Assembly: GCA_003330885.1 (NCBI GenBank)
Contig: CP030277.1
Coordinates: 1 to 64,000, forward strand
Direction: 5' to 3'
DNA: 64,000 nt
From: Rhodobiaceae bacterium
GTDB lineage: Bacteria > Pseudomonadota > Alphaproteobacteria > Parvibaculales > Parvibaculaceae
The position numbers and the translations under genes are program-made. A model generated the notes under the pieces. That model searched no databases. It was not told where the DNA came from and was given only the letters and a program-made list of their open reading frames with translations. The number at the start of each line of letters is the position of its first letter. Within the stretch, counting starts at the first letter, position 1. Positions 6,831 to 15,126 of this stretch are shown here, in pieces.

Positions 6831-9502
6831 GGCGCGTTCTCAAACACCCAGCACTTCACCGTGCGCCCTTCCTGAAAGCCGAACTGATCCTGTATCGCCG
6901 TCTTCACGGTTTTAATGTCTTTGAACTTCCGGCTCTTCGAGGTTTTCAGATGCCGCTTTAAGTCCTGCACAATGGGGATCTGCTGTTTCTGATGGGACGC
7001 CACCTTGATGAAGTGGTTGAGGTTCACCGCTATCTCTTGGTTGTTCTTGCTGTGATTGAGGATCTGCGTGTCTCCGCTGCCAGCATTGAGATAATCAAAC
7101 GTCTCCCAGAACTCCCGAACGATCGGGTGGTCGGCCGTAATCGCCGCCTGCCGCTCCAGCGCAATGTCACAGACAGTCTGGTGGATCTCTTCCATCTGCA
7201 TGTCAGACAGCGACACAAGCTCGCCGAGCGCATCCACCAGAGCCAATATCTGCGCATGGTTTTTGGCAATACGAACTGACTTAAGCCCGTCCAGGCCTAT
7301 CAGGCGTTTTTCGTGGAGTGGCGTCTGCACCTTCACGGTCTCCATCACCTGAGCCTCCTGCTTGCAGGCAAGCTCCAGAAAATGACTCACATGGGACAGC
7401 GGCATACTCTCCAGCTTCTCCGCCGCCACCTTGGTGGCAGGTGTGTGCTGAGTGCGATCAAAACCCAGATGCACAATGCGCTGCAAAATAGCGTCGCTCG
7501 CATTCACGTCTGCATTTTGCGAAATGACGATGGATCCGCGAAAGGGCGGCTCATAGGTTTCGTTGCCGCTGGTCTTCACGCCGCGCGCCCGGCTTGCCCG
7601 GCCATTGTAAGCGGTCTTCAGCTCGTCCCAGTCAAACTTGCGGGCCTTGGCTGTGTCTTCGTCCCGGTCGGCTTCAATCAGCACCACGGGCAGGTTGCTC
7701 ACCTGGGCAAAGTTGCGAGAGCGCGCCGCCATGGTGGATTTCGACGGATCAAACCCTTCATAGTCCTGGCGGCCCACAAGTTTCCACAGAAACTCAATAA
7801 GGGTGGATTTCCCCGCACCAGGCTCCCCCACCACTTCCAGAAATGGATAGCTCTTGTGGTTGGCGCGAATTTGCTCGGCAAAGAGAGAGCCAAACCAGAA
7901 GGCAACGGCAATCATGCCCTTCGCGCCAAAGCACTCCCACACAAGCTGCACCCACTCGTCGGAATAGTCGCCTGCCTCCCCAATATTCAGATGCACAGAC
8001 TGGTTGAGGCTTTTGAGCGACAGCTTCCCCACCTCAAAATAGTCTTCATCATTGAGCGCCACCGTCTGCCCGGCAGAGACCGCCACATCGTTGAACACAT
8101 AGGCGCCATGCTCTTTTGAGTAGCCGATGAAATCCACCGTCTCCACGGTTTTGATGGCATAGAGCTGCCGCTTCAAAAACCGGTCAAGATGGGTTTTGGA
8201 CCCGGTGAAGATGGAGCCCGCCGCGATAGAGAGCATCCGTTTTTTAAACTCAGTCGGTGCGGAAAGCTGCCCGCCGGTAAACGTGTTTTTTACAGGCCGC
8301 GCCCCGTGGGGAAAATGGATCGAGGCATAATACCAGCTCTCATCCGTCAGGGCGTTTGCCTGAAAATAGAGAAACTTCGGATTGCAATTGGCAATCTCCT
8401 GCAGCGTGTTGGCATTCTCCGCCGCCTTGGCGCGCATTTCATCCTTGCTGTGCTGCTCACCGTCATCCGTGTCTTTCAGCGTTTCCAGCGCCTTGGCATA
8501 TTTCTCCATATCAAGCTCAAACCAGAAGAGCCGATTATCGAACTCAAAATCAAAAGCGTTGATGTTTTTGGCTTGCCAAATGATGAGCGCCTTGTCGAGC
8601 GCGGTTTCCGCAAGCAAGAGGCTGCCGTGATACCGATAGTCGGTAAGGTGCTTGTGGCTAAGACGCCCTGCCTTGTGCGCATCATTAAAGTCCGTCTTGG
8701 TGCGACCCTTTTGCGGAATAAGCGCTGAGAAGACTTGTGGCACCCCCGCGTCCCGCATCGTGAGCGCATGCTTCACATTATAGCGCCGTCCCGCTTTGTC
8801 ATTGTCGAGCGCCCACACCCATTTGATGTTCTTGTGGGCATGCTCGCAAAGTTTGCGCGCGGGATAGTTGGTGCAGGTAAGTGTCGCAACAGCTTTCTGT
8901 CCGTTGAGGGTGAGCGATATGGCATCAATACAGCCTTCCACCAGCCACACTTCATCGCCCTCTTCAATTGTCATGCCGGGCGGTTGCCACCAGAGCCCGC
9001 GATAGGAGCCATTGAAATGCGCCTTGCGGGTGGTGAGTGTGCCGTCTGAGGCACGAATGGTGACGGGCTCAATCAGCCGCTCCATGTAAACGTCGTTCGC
9101 GCGATCAATGTCAAAGCGCACGGTGGCGCTGCCCTTGTTCCCCACAGCATTAGGGTGCCAGAACTTTTCCTGCCGGTAGAAGCCGCCCATGCGTTTTGGG
9201 TCGAGACCTCGCATGAGCTTCATATAAGCATCAGCTGTGGCATTAGGCTCTTTGGGGCTCGGCTTGTAGCGCTTGTTAAAGTCCTGGAAGAGATCGGGAT
9301 AGAGATCGCGAATGTTGAACTCAGCCCCGCATTTGTTCTGCCGCCCGCAGCGCAGCACCCAGGGACTGTTGGCACTTGTGAAGAGTTCTTTCTTGGCACA
9401 CGCCGGGCACTTCCCTTCCTGCAGCCAGTCAGCGCGCATCTTAAATCCATAGTCAGATGTTAGGCGGGGCGTGACTTCTCCTCTCAGAATATCGTCCATC
9501 AT
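6827..9502 (-). CDS. P4-type phage primase-helicase (CHC2/TOPRIM/AAA)
   Basis: A 891-residue replication protein. The N-terminus has a zinc-binding site (C32, C35, C52, C58), followed by a TOPRIM primase core (E189-G-C-I-D193 and the D-N-D motif at 233-235). A C-terminal helicase ATPase follows, with Walker A GEPGAGKST at 559-567 and a Walker B-like strand VVLIEAD near 606-612. This primase plus helicase plan resembles the alpha protein of P4-type elements rather than the rolling-circle A protein of P2, so DNA replication differs from the phage that donated the virion genes. ATG ATG at the start allows either methionine. It overlaps the small HTH gene downstream. Confidence 0.88.
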   Translation of the reverse strand: MMDDILRGEVTPRLTSDYGFKMRADWLQEGKCPACAKKELFTSANSPWVLRCGRQNKCGAEFNIRDLYPDLFQDFNKRYKPSPKEPNATADAYMKLMRGLDPKRMGGFYRQEKFWHPNAVGNKGSATVRFDIDRANDVYMERLIEPVTIRASDGTLTTRKAHFNGSYRGLWWQPPGMTIEEGDEVWLVEGCIDAISLTLNGQKAVATLTCTNYPARKLCEHAHKNIKWVWALDNDKAGRRYNVKHALTMRDAGVPQVFSALIPQKGRTKTDFNDAHKAGRLSHKHLTDYRYHGSLLLAETALDKALIIWQAKNINAFDFEFDNRLFWFELDMEKYAKALETLKDTDDGEQHSKDEMRAKAAENANTLQEIANCNPKFLYFQANALTDESWYYASIHFPHGARPVKNTFTGGQLSAPTEFKKRMLSIAAGSIFTGSKTHLDRFLKRQLYAIKTVETVDFIGYSKEHGAYVFNDVAVSAGQTVALNDEDYFEVGKLSLKSLNQSVHLNIGEAGDYSDEWVQLVWECFGAKGMIAVAFWFGSLFAEQIRANHKSYPFLEVVGEPGAGKSTLIEFLWKLVGRQDYEGFDPSKSTMAARSRNFAQVSNLPVVLIEADRDEDTAKARKFDWDELKTAYNGRASRARGVKTSGNETYEPPFRGSIVISQNADVNASDAILQRIVHLGFDRTQHTPATKVAAEKLESMPLSHVSHFLELACKQEAQVMETVKVQTPLHEKRLIGLDGLKSVRIAKNHAQILALVDALGELVSLSDMQMEEIHQTVCDIALERQAAITADHPIVREFWETFDYLNAGSGDTQILNHSKNNQEIAVNLNHFIKVASHQKQQIPIVQDLKRHLKTSKSRKFKDIKTVKTAIQDQFGFQEGRTVKCWVFENAP

Positions 9503-9549
9503 GCCGCCACCCCTTGCGACAAGGCGCCGAGTCGAGTCACAGTTTCACT

Positions 9550-10542
9550 ATGGACAGACGAAATGAATTTTTGATTCTCGCAGGCCTTTTTGCGCTTTGG
9601 TTGGTCAGCTTGACCGTCTGGTACGTCGCAACTGGCCTCGGTCCGCCTGAAGGGTGGAGCAGGTTCGCTAGTGATTGGGGATCGGTAATAGGCGGTTCGC
9701 TGGCAGCAGTCGCTGCTGTTGGAACCATCCTTGCTATGAGACACCAAACCGAAAGAAACATTGCCGCTGTGCGCCAACAGACAGTGGAGACTGTCGCAGC
9801 GACCAAAGCGCAGTCCGACGAAATCAGAAAACAAACGAGTGAGCTGCGGTCTTTGGAAGATCGTCGTGCCGCTTTGGAGCACGCTGCTTATCTTCGAACC
9901 ACGGCCAGTGAAATCACAAGTATCACGAATGATTTTGTGTGGACGGCAGTTTTTGTATTCCGAATAGTGAAGAAGGTTCAATCGGATGACGGGTTGCGCT
10001 CTGTAGGAAGAATGGAAGCGAAAGAAAAGTACGGTGCGGATGTCTCTGAGGCGATGATTGATCTGTTCGCAACCAACGCTCGAAGAGAGGCGTTCAAAAG
10101 ACATTTGGAAACACATAACGACATAGGACACATCAAGCCCATAAATGTCGGGTTTTTGCCGCATGCATTGCGGGCATACATGCACAGAGCTTTTGAACGC
10201 TTCAATGATCAAGCTGACACTTTCAACAAGACTGAAGAAGCTTTTCATGCTGTGTCGGCATTTGCGCAGCGGACCCTCAACAACTGCGCCGAGCTTGAGG
10301 TTAAAGTGAAATGGTCTATTGCACTTCTGGAAGCTACTGCTTCGTGTATAGAAGAGAGAGAAAATGTCCAAATAGAGCAGGCGAGTGTTGTAGAAGCTGC
10401 AAAGCAGTTTTTGCAGGACGGCCACCTCTACCTGCTTATGCCAAGTCTTTTTGAGCAATATGATCTTACGCTTGAATTGACTGGTGTTGAAGAATCTCTT
10501 GCAGACTTGTTTGAGTGGAAATCGATTGACGCTGGCATCTAG
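9550..10542 (+). CDS. Two-TM coiled-coil protein, prophage cargo, unknown function
   Basis: A 330-residue protein with two N-terminal membrane segments (about residues 6-29 and 44-63), then a heptad-rich stretch (about 65-105, many Q, T, E and K) and a helical cytoplasmic domain with no motif I recognise. The topology is like putative AbiC-type abortive-infection proteins. It runs against both neighbouring phage genes and starts just 48 bp from the primase start. The gene's A+T content is visibly higher than that of the primase. ATG 9550 is preferred; a start at 9514 would add 12 residues. A role in exclusion of other phages is inference from topology and position. Confidence 0.7.
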   Translation: MDRRNEFLILAGLFALWLVSLTVWYVATGLGPPEGWSRFASDWGSVIGGSLAAVAAVGTILAMRHQTERNIAAVRQQTVETVAATKAQSDEIRKQTSELRSLEDRRAALEHAAYLRTTASEITSITNDFVWTAVFVFRIVKKVQSDDGLRSVGRMEAKEKYGADVSEAMIDLFATNARREAFKRHLETHNDIGHIKPINVGFLPHALRAYMHRAFERFNDQADTFNKTEEAFHAVSAFAQRTLNNCAELEVKVKWSIALLEATASCIEERENVQIEQASVVEAAKQFLQDGHLYLLMPSLFEQYDLTLELTGVEESLADLFEWKSIDAGI

Positions 10543-10556
10543 TGTTTTGAGTTTCT

Positions 10557-10886
10557 TCATGCCCGGACCTCCGCGAGGCCGCGCTGCTGAAAGGTCCAGT
10601 CGGCGATTGATTGTGAGCGGAGCATTCCTTCCGCTTCGTCCTGCGGGGTGTGGGCTAGGATCTGCAACAGGATCAAATGACGAATGTCGGCGAGGGCTTC
10701 GAGCAGGGGCTCGAGCCCATCCTCTTCCCACTCTTTTGCATAGCGATAGTTCACGGCGTCCACGAGCGCATGAATGTGCCCAAGGTCGCAGTAGTAAAGT
10801 GCCAGCGTAGTGAGATCGAGGGTCGGAAGTCTCTCTTCCAATTCCCCAAATAGGGTTTCGGGCAGAGCTTGAGTCTGGTTTGGCAC
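10557..10886 (-). CDS. Hypothetical phage early protein (109 aa)
   Basis: A small acidic, helical protein (LPETLFGELEERLPTLDLTTLALYYCDLGHIHALVDAVNYRYAKEW...). The chosen GTG start at 10886 has a strong GTAGGAGG ribosome site 6-8 bases upstream; the reading frame stays open much further upstream, but there it crosses a structured-RNA region and is probably not translated as this protein. The stop is in an ATGA context (10557-10560), a typical coupled junction, yet the next leftward gene (primase) begins 1 kb away because an opposite-strand cargo gene intervenes. Function unknown. Confidence 0.65.
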   Translation of the reverse strand: MPNQTQALPETLFGELEERLPTLDLTTLALYYCDLGHIHALVDAVNYRYAKEWEEDGLEPLLEALADIRHLILLQILAHTPQDEAEGMLRSQSIADWTFQQRGLAEVRA

Positions 10887-10953
10887 GGGTGGCCTCCTAC
10901 GGTTCAAATGAACCCGGCCACTGATGTTCCAAAATCTGGTGGCCGGACGAACA

Positions 10954-11089
10954 GGATTGGAACTACCGTCCGTAGGAACGGCGAGCCCGAAGGCTCTCCC
11001 GAACGCCCGACCATAAAAAGAAAACCGCGCAGACCTGAAGACAGGTGTGGCGCGGTTCGAGCGCCTACGGATGTACAGGGTTCCAATCC
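10954..11089. ncRNA. Candidate structured RNA / Ash-CI-like immunity region
   Basis: The segment can fold into a closed multibranch structure. The outer stem GGATTGGAAC (10954-10963) pairs perfectly with 11080-11089; a second stem TCCGTAGG (10969-10976) pairs with 11064-11071. Inside are GAGCC-CGAA-GGCTC (10983-10996) and AACCGCGC (11023-11030) with GCGCGGTT (11050-11057), which itself encloses ACCTG-AAGA-CAGGT (11033-11046). On the minus strand the last hairpin is followed by TTTTCTTTTT, an intrinsic-terminator layout; on the plus strand the outer stem is followed by TTTTT at 11100-11104. Overlapping minus frames encode peptides such as MVGRSGEPSGSP and FRSARFSFYGR that recall Ash/Icd-type frames of P4-like immunity loci. 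Strand and function are not proven. Confidence 0.55.
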
Positions 11090-11215
11090 CGGCACGCCCT
11101 TTTTCGACGTGCGCACACACGTTGCGCTGATTTGCCCAAAACGTCAACGCCCTCATGCCGCCACCTTGAGATAAAAGCACCGATTTGCCATTGTTGGGGC
11201 GCAATAGGGGGGCGC

Positions 11216-12517
11216 ATGTGGAAGAATTTTTTGAAGGTATTGAGTTTCTTTACCAGGAGGGAGCGTAAGTACCGAAAAATAGCGCGCGCAAGCATCCAGC
11301 GTACAGCCAGGCGAAATGAACGTTCGCAAAGAACGCACTCTGAGGAAGTCTTCCAACAGCCTTCGGACTATCCCTCGGGTGACGCCACAATTGTATTGTT
11401 GAAGCGGATCTCTCTTGCTGCGCGCGTTGTTGTTGTATGTGTGCTCTCCGTGGGTGCTGCATTTGTAGTGTGGCACCTCTGGCAGGTGGCTAGCGACAGC
11501 TTCGTCGAAGCGAAGGAGCACGTGCGTGCATCGATTTCGGGCGTTACTTGGGCGGTCGTCCCCGAGCCGTGGAACTGGACCAAAGCTTCGGTTGAACGAG
11601 CCAGGGACTTTATGCTCCTTGTTCTTGCGCCGTTCGGTTTTCTTTTGCTTGTTCTGCGAACGCGTGCGGCCAGTAGGCAAGCGCTTCTTTCGGATATGAG
11701 CCTTAATGTCGATAGATTCAGAAAGGGAGCGGAGCTCCTCACTGATGCTCACTTTACCGCTAGGCATGCGGGGATCGTGACGCTGAAAGAGCTGGCGCAT
11801 TCCGAGCCATCTGAATACGGAGTTCTGATACTTGAGGTTCTGACAGGTTTTCTCCGAAATCCAGATAATCTGGAAGATCCAGCTCGACCTAAAGCAAGCT
11901 ATGACAGACCGGATATAGCGATTGCTATTGATACCGTTATAGATCTCTGGAAGGAGAGTGAGATTCGAAGGATATATGCAATTCGAACTCAAAAAGAGTT
12001 GCTTGATCTTCGGGGAGTGCAAATATACGGAGGGAAATTCTCCAAGTATGCCTTTGAGAATATGGATTTTTCGGGGGCCTTTTTCCTCGATTGTGATTTC
12101 GATGATGCAGGCCTGGAAGACTGCAACTTGATTTCTGCCGTTTTTCAGAGAAGTTCTTTGAGTTGGGCGTCGCTTCAGCGCTCGGATCTTGCTTTCACGC
12201 GCTTCCTTGGATGTGACTGCAGCTACCTTGAAATGGACAAAGCAAGGGTCCACAAAACTGAATTTGCTCATTCCGTAACGATGGAAACGAGTGTTGGGGA
12301 GGGTATGCAGGATTCTAGAGAGACGGTCCTCTCCGTAGAAAGTTTCATTGGTGTCCCATTTCTGGGTGCATCGCCAGAAAGCGCGTTTGTTGGGCTGGAG
12401 GACTGTGACCCACCAGTTTTCCTGGTTGGTGCAAAAGTAACATTCCATGCTGGAGGCAAAATGATCGAAGTTATGGAGTTCAAAATTGATGACGCGCAAG
12501 GCGAGGAGCTGCATTAA
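11216..12517 (+). CDS. Membrane protein with pentapeptide-type repeats, prophage cargo
   Basis: A 433-residue protein: a basic N-terminus (about 1-45), two membrane segments (VVVVCVLSVGAAFVVWHLW and FMLLVLAPFGFLLLVL), then a cytoplasmic domain with the block RFRKGAELLTDAHFTARHAGIVTLKELAHSEPSEY. This block is shared with many pentapeptide-linked membrane proteins. A degenerate pentapeptide region follows (LRGVQIYGGKFSKYAFENMDFSGAFFLDCDFDDAGLEDCNLISAVF). The ATG at 11216 follows a G-rich ribosome site. It begins a three-gene plus-strand cluster with 12533 and 13694 in the middle of a minus-strand early operon. Possible role as a sensor or exclusion protein is inference; no enzyme motif seen. 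Confidence 0.75.
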   Translation: MWKNFLKVLSFFTRRERKYRKIARASIQRTARRNERSQRTHSEEVFQQPSDYPSGDATIVLLKRISLAARVVVVCVLSVGAAFVVWHLWQVASDSFVEAKEHVRASISGVTWAVVPEPWNWTKASVERARDFMLLVLAPFGFLLLVLRTRAASRQALLSDMSLNVDRFRKGAELLTDAHFTARHAGIVTLKELAHSEPSEYGVLILEVLTGFLRNPDNLEDPARPKASYDRPDIAIAIDTVIDLWKESEIRRIYAIRTQKELLDLRGVQIYGGKFSKYAFENMDFSGAFFLDCDFDDAGLEDCNLISAVFQRSSLSWASLQRSDLAFTRFLGCDCSYLEMDKARVHKTEFAHSVTMETSVGEGMQDSRETVLSVESFIGVPFLGASPESAFVGLEDCDPPVFLVGAKVTFHAGGKMIEVMEFKIDDAQGEELH

Positions 12518-12532
12518 GGGAGTCCAGGAAGC

Positions 12533-13693
12533 ATGTTTGCTATTGCTGATGTTGAAAAGAGAGCGGCGAACCTCGCCGCGTGGCCGCTGGCGGCGGCGGC
12601 GATTGTCATCGCGATCCCTTTTTACCAGACGGTTGGTGAGTATGAGATGTTGGGCTTCAAATATTGGGGCGGCGAAGGCTTCAACCGGATGGAAGTCATC
12701 CGCAACTTCGCACTGATCGTCGGTGGCTTCCTCGGCCTTTGGCTCGCCTGGCGCCGTATTGTCCTGATGGACCAGCAAACAGAAGTCGCCCTCCAAGACT
12801 CCTCCCGGACGGAAAAGCAAAATATTGCTGAGCGGTTTGAGCGCGCGGTGGATCTTCTCAATTCCGAAGAACTTCAATTCAAGCACTATGGTGCAATCCG
12901 TATGATGGGCATTGCTACCGCTGATCCGGACGAATACCTCACGCCCGCGATCCACTTGATGTGCGTGGCGGTTCGTGAAATTGCAAACAAGGAAACCATA
13001 TCGCGCGAGCACAGTGGTCCGGTGCATGACGTTGTGCGCGAGATCGTAACTTATATATTTGATTTGGGTGAAACCTTTGAGTTGAGCCTCGGTGATGAAG
13101 CTCCCATTGATTTGAGGAACACCTATCTTCATGGGATGACCCTGGTTGATAGGCATGTACGCGGGGACAGTGTCTCCGGGTGTGTCTTTAACGACTTTGA
13201 TTTTGAAGGATGCACATTCAAAGGCTGGTTCGGCGAGGATCTGGAATTTCAAGAGGTGGAGTTTCGCGATTGCGATCTTAGGCGTGGCGCATTCCGAAGC
13301 GCCCAATATGTCGAGTCTGGCTTTTTGCGTAGTGTTGTGGGAGATCACTCTTTTATGGGATGCCGCATGTCGGGAACGTTGTTCAACGTGCTTTTGTGGC
13401 CCACGAACACCCAACATATTTTCACTCGCTGCGATCTCAGCGGAACAGATTTCGCGTATGCAGACGATGACGAAGATCTGCAAAGATATGAATTTCAGAA
13501 GGATGCCGTCCACACTGCTGAATACACTCCAGACAGTTTCCGGGCCTGTACCGTCGAGCACGAAGATGCATTGCCAACTGGACTCGAATTTAACGAGCCT
13601 CCGTTGGCAGCAACGGCGGTAAAAAGCGAAACAGGCAGCGGTTACAACCTCGTCGTAGATTTTCGAGATAGGAAGGAACGCGAAGATGATTGA
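12533..13693 (+). CDS. Second membrane protein with pentapeptide-type repeats, prophage cargo
   Basis: A 386-residue relative of the upstream protein, with two N-terminal membrane segments (AAWPLAAAAIVIAIPFY and FALIVGGFLGLWLAW). The shared core block is RFERAVDLLNSEELQFKHYGAIRMMGIATADPDEYLTPAI, and the degenerate pentapeptide sheet is DLRNTYLHGMTLVDRHVRG...CVFNDFDFEGCTFKGWF...CDLRRGAF. It starts 15 bases after the previous stop behind AGGAAG and ends directly against the next ATG. Two paralogous-like proteins in tandem suggest a hetero-complex. Function unknown. Confidence 0.75.
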   Translation: MFAIADVEKRAANLAAWPLAAAAIVIAIPFYQTVGEYEMLGFKYWGGEGFNRMEVIRNFALIVGGFLGLWLAWRRIVLMDQQTEVALQDSSRTEKQNIAERFERAVDLLNSEELQFKHYGAIRMMGIATADPDEYLTPAIHLMCVAVREIANKETISREHSGPVHDVVREIVTYIFDLGETFELSLGDEAPIDLRNTYLHGMTLVDRHVRGDSVSGCVFNDFDFEGCTFKGWFGEDLEFQEVEFRDCDLRRGAFRSAQYVESGFLRSVVGDHSFMGCRMSGTLFNVLLWPTNTQHIFTRCDLSGTDFAYADDDEDLQRYEFQKDAVHTAEYTPDSFRACTVEHEDALPTGLEFNEPPLAATAVKSETGSGYNLVVDFRDRKEREDD

Positions 13694-14479
13694 ATGCACA
13701 GCGTCATGAAGAGTTCGAACGATCTCCATTTCGGTGTCGCGATTGGGGGTGCTGTGGTTATCGGCATCATTGCTGTGTGGGGCATATTCGCCACGACGGA
13801 TGGATGGGAACGAAGCGACTTCATCAACATTTTGGTGGCCATAGGGACTATCGGTGCGACCGTCGGTGCATTCTGGGGCGTGCGAGCGGCAAGGCGTACG
13901 CAGGAGCGCGAATGGAAGAATACCGCACGTGTTGCGCGCGATGCGGAGGTGAGGAGGGGCAATGCAGTTCAGGTTGCAGTGAGCATGGAGATGAAGCGCC
14001 TTTGTCAACAGCTGGATGAAGTTGGTTGCTCGCTCAATGTGTTTATTGGGAGGCCTGTTGGTACAATGGCGGTCGAAGAGTTGAAGCGGTTGCGAGCTAA
14101 GTTGCTTGAAGACACCCCCGCCTTTTCGGCACTGATCGCAGAAATTGGCGATTTGGATCCAGCTATAGCTCAGGCCATCTTTGACTTCTATACCCAGTAT
14201 CGTTGCAACAGGCGGTATTTGCTGACGCTTCTCGATCAAGCCGGTTCGGAAGATAAAGTTGGTTTCCTCCAGAAAGACGGTGGGGACCTGGACATATACT
14301 CGGCTCGAATTTGGGTGTGCTGGGAGAAATTCAGGTGCAATTCCACAGCTGAAATCGCTGAGGAACCTGAGCTCAAAACTACTCTGATTAGCAAGGTGCC
14401 TGATCTGGAAGCGACGTGGGGCGAGACGCCTGCAGAATGGGCTAAGCAGGCTTTGGACTACATCGGTCATGGTGATTAA
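13694..14479 (+). CDS. Two-TM cytoplasmic-domain protein, prophage cargo
   Basis: A 261-residue protein with two membrane helices (about residues 12-33 and 43-66), a basic juxtamembrane coil (RAARRTQEREWKNTARVARDAEVRR) and a helical C-terminal domain without known motifs. The arrangement is the same as in the 9550-10542 product, with no clear sequence identity. Its ATG directly abuts the TGA of the second pentapeptide protein, so the two are surely translated from one message. The gene converges with the minus-strand gene at 14488, only 8 bases apart. Unknown function; membrane-associated effector of the cluster is a reasonable guess. Confidence 0.7.
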   Translation: MHSVMKSSNDLHFGVAIGGAVVIGIIAVWGIFATTDGWERSDFINILVAIGTIGATVGAFWGVRAARRTQEREWKNTARVARDAEVRRGNAVQVAVSMEMKRLCQQLDEVGCSLNVFIGRPVGTMAVEELKRLRAKLLEDTPAFSALIAEIGDLDPAIAQAIFDFYTQYRCNRRYLLTLLDQAGSEDKVGFLQKDGGDLDIYSARIWVCWEKFRCNSTAEIAEEPELKTTLISKVPDLEATWGETPAEWAKQALDYIGHGD

Positions 14480-14487
14480 ACCGCCGG

Positions 14488-14841
14488 TTAATGCGCCTGG
14501 GACGAATGCTCGAGCGCGTGAACAAGGTCGGGGATGGTGAGTGCGCGCAGCTCGCCATTGCAGTTGATGAAGACGCAGGTGGACGTTGTCTTATCCACGT
14601 CGACGCGGGCAGGGGTGCTGCGCGCGGCGTGCTCCCCAATTGCTTTCGCCGCATGGAGCTTCGCGGCACGGCGGGTGCAGCCGCACTGATCTGTGAGATA
14701 GCGCACGGTCGCCTTCAACATCTCGTCGCGGTCTTCCACACCCAGCCCGTTCAGGCGCGCAATGTGGGTCTCGGCAGTTTCGGCAATCTGTTCTTGTGCC
14801 TGCACACCTGGTGTTGAGCTCGTTGTCATGTTCGCCTTCAT
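14488..14841 (-). CDS. Hypothetical phage early protein (117 aa)
   Basis: A soluble 117-residue protein with a helical middle (DEMLKATVRYLTDQCGCTRRAAKLHAAKAIGEHA) that could be helix-turn-helix-like, and a C-terminal part with CVFINCNGELRALTIPDL. The start has AAAGGAGA about 8 bases upstream. It follows the Ogr-like gene after a 15-base gap, so both probably belong to the same leftward transcript. No function assigned. Confidence 0.65.
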   Translation of the reverse strand: MKANMTTSSTPGVQAQEQIAETAETHIARLNGLGVEDRDEMLKATVRYLTDQCGCTRRAAKLHAAKAIGEHAARSTPARVDVDKTTSTCVFINCNGELRALTIPDLVHALEHSSQAH

Positions 14842-14856
14842 GGAACTTCTCCTTTG

Positions 14857-15126
14857 CTAGACCCGCTTCACGTCTTTGAAGAGATCGTCTGTCACCCGGT
14901 CCACATCCACGTGGCGGGAGAGAGGGATGAAAATGCCGGGGTCGGGAATGGCCGACGGGCTTAAAATCCGCACCGGCGTGATTTCGGCCACAAACACGCA
15001 GCCGCATTTTTCGTTGGTGCAGTGGCAGGTGACCTCGCGGCAGGTCGCCGTAATCTGGCTGGTCTTGCGCACATGGGTCGGCCGCTTGCAGTGCGGGCAG
15101 GGAATGCGTCGCATCACTCCGCTCAT
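14857..15126 (-). CDS. ogr: Ogr/Delta-like zinc-finger late transcription activator
   Basis: An 89-residue protein of the Ogr/Delta family, whose members bind upstream of late promoters and recruit RNA polymerase through its alpha subunit. The zinc ligands are visible: C10-P-H-C13 near the start and C35...C40-x-C42 in TCHCTNEKCGC, within MRRIPCPHCKRPTHVRKTS and VFVAEITPVRILSPSA, which follow the family pattern closely. Its stop is 15 bases from the next gene, and its start overlaps the Cro-like gene by 4 bases. Likely targets are the palindromes at 29920-29942 and 35764-35786. Family assignment is strong, targets inferred. Confidence 0.87.
   Translation of the reverse strand: MSGVMRRIPCPHCKRPTHVRKTSQITATCREVTCHCTNEKCGCVFVAEITPVRILSPSAIPDPGIFIPLSRHVDVDRVTDDLFKDVKRV

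Noticed and set aside
9499-10731. A 410-residue minus-strand frame linking the primase and the 109-aa gene
   Set aside because: Antisense to the 2-TM gene, of shadow-like composition; its start MKKLKTL only reflects the ATGA at the 10557 stop.
10941-11105. Possible tRNA genes (GGTTCCAATCC-type T-arms)
   Set aside because: T-arm-like pieces are present on both strands, but no matching acceptor or anticodon arm forms, so a tRNA is not supported.
10887-11204. N-terminal extension of the 109-aa protein and a 70-aa Ash-like frame as real proteins
   Set aside because: The downstream GTG has a strong ribosome site, and the sequence here is dominated by RNA stems. Kept as a structured-RNA region rather than as coding genes.
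11153-14470. A 1105-residue open frame on the minus strand
   Set aside because: It lies opposite three well-formed plus-strand membrane genes, is rich in Arg, His, Cys and Ser without domain pattern, and has no ribosome site. It is a shadow frame.
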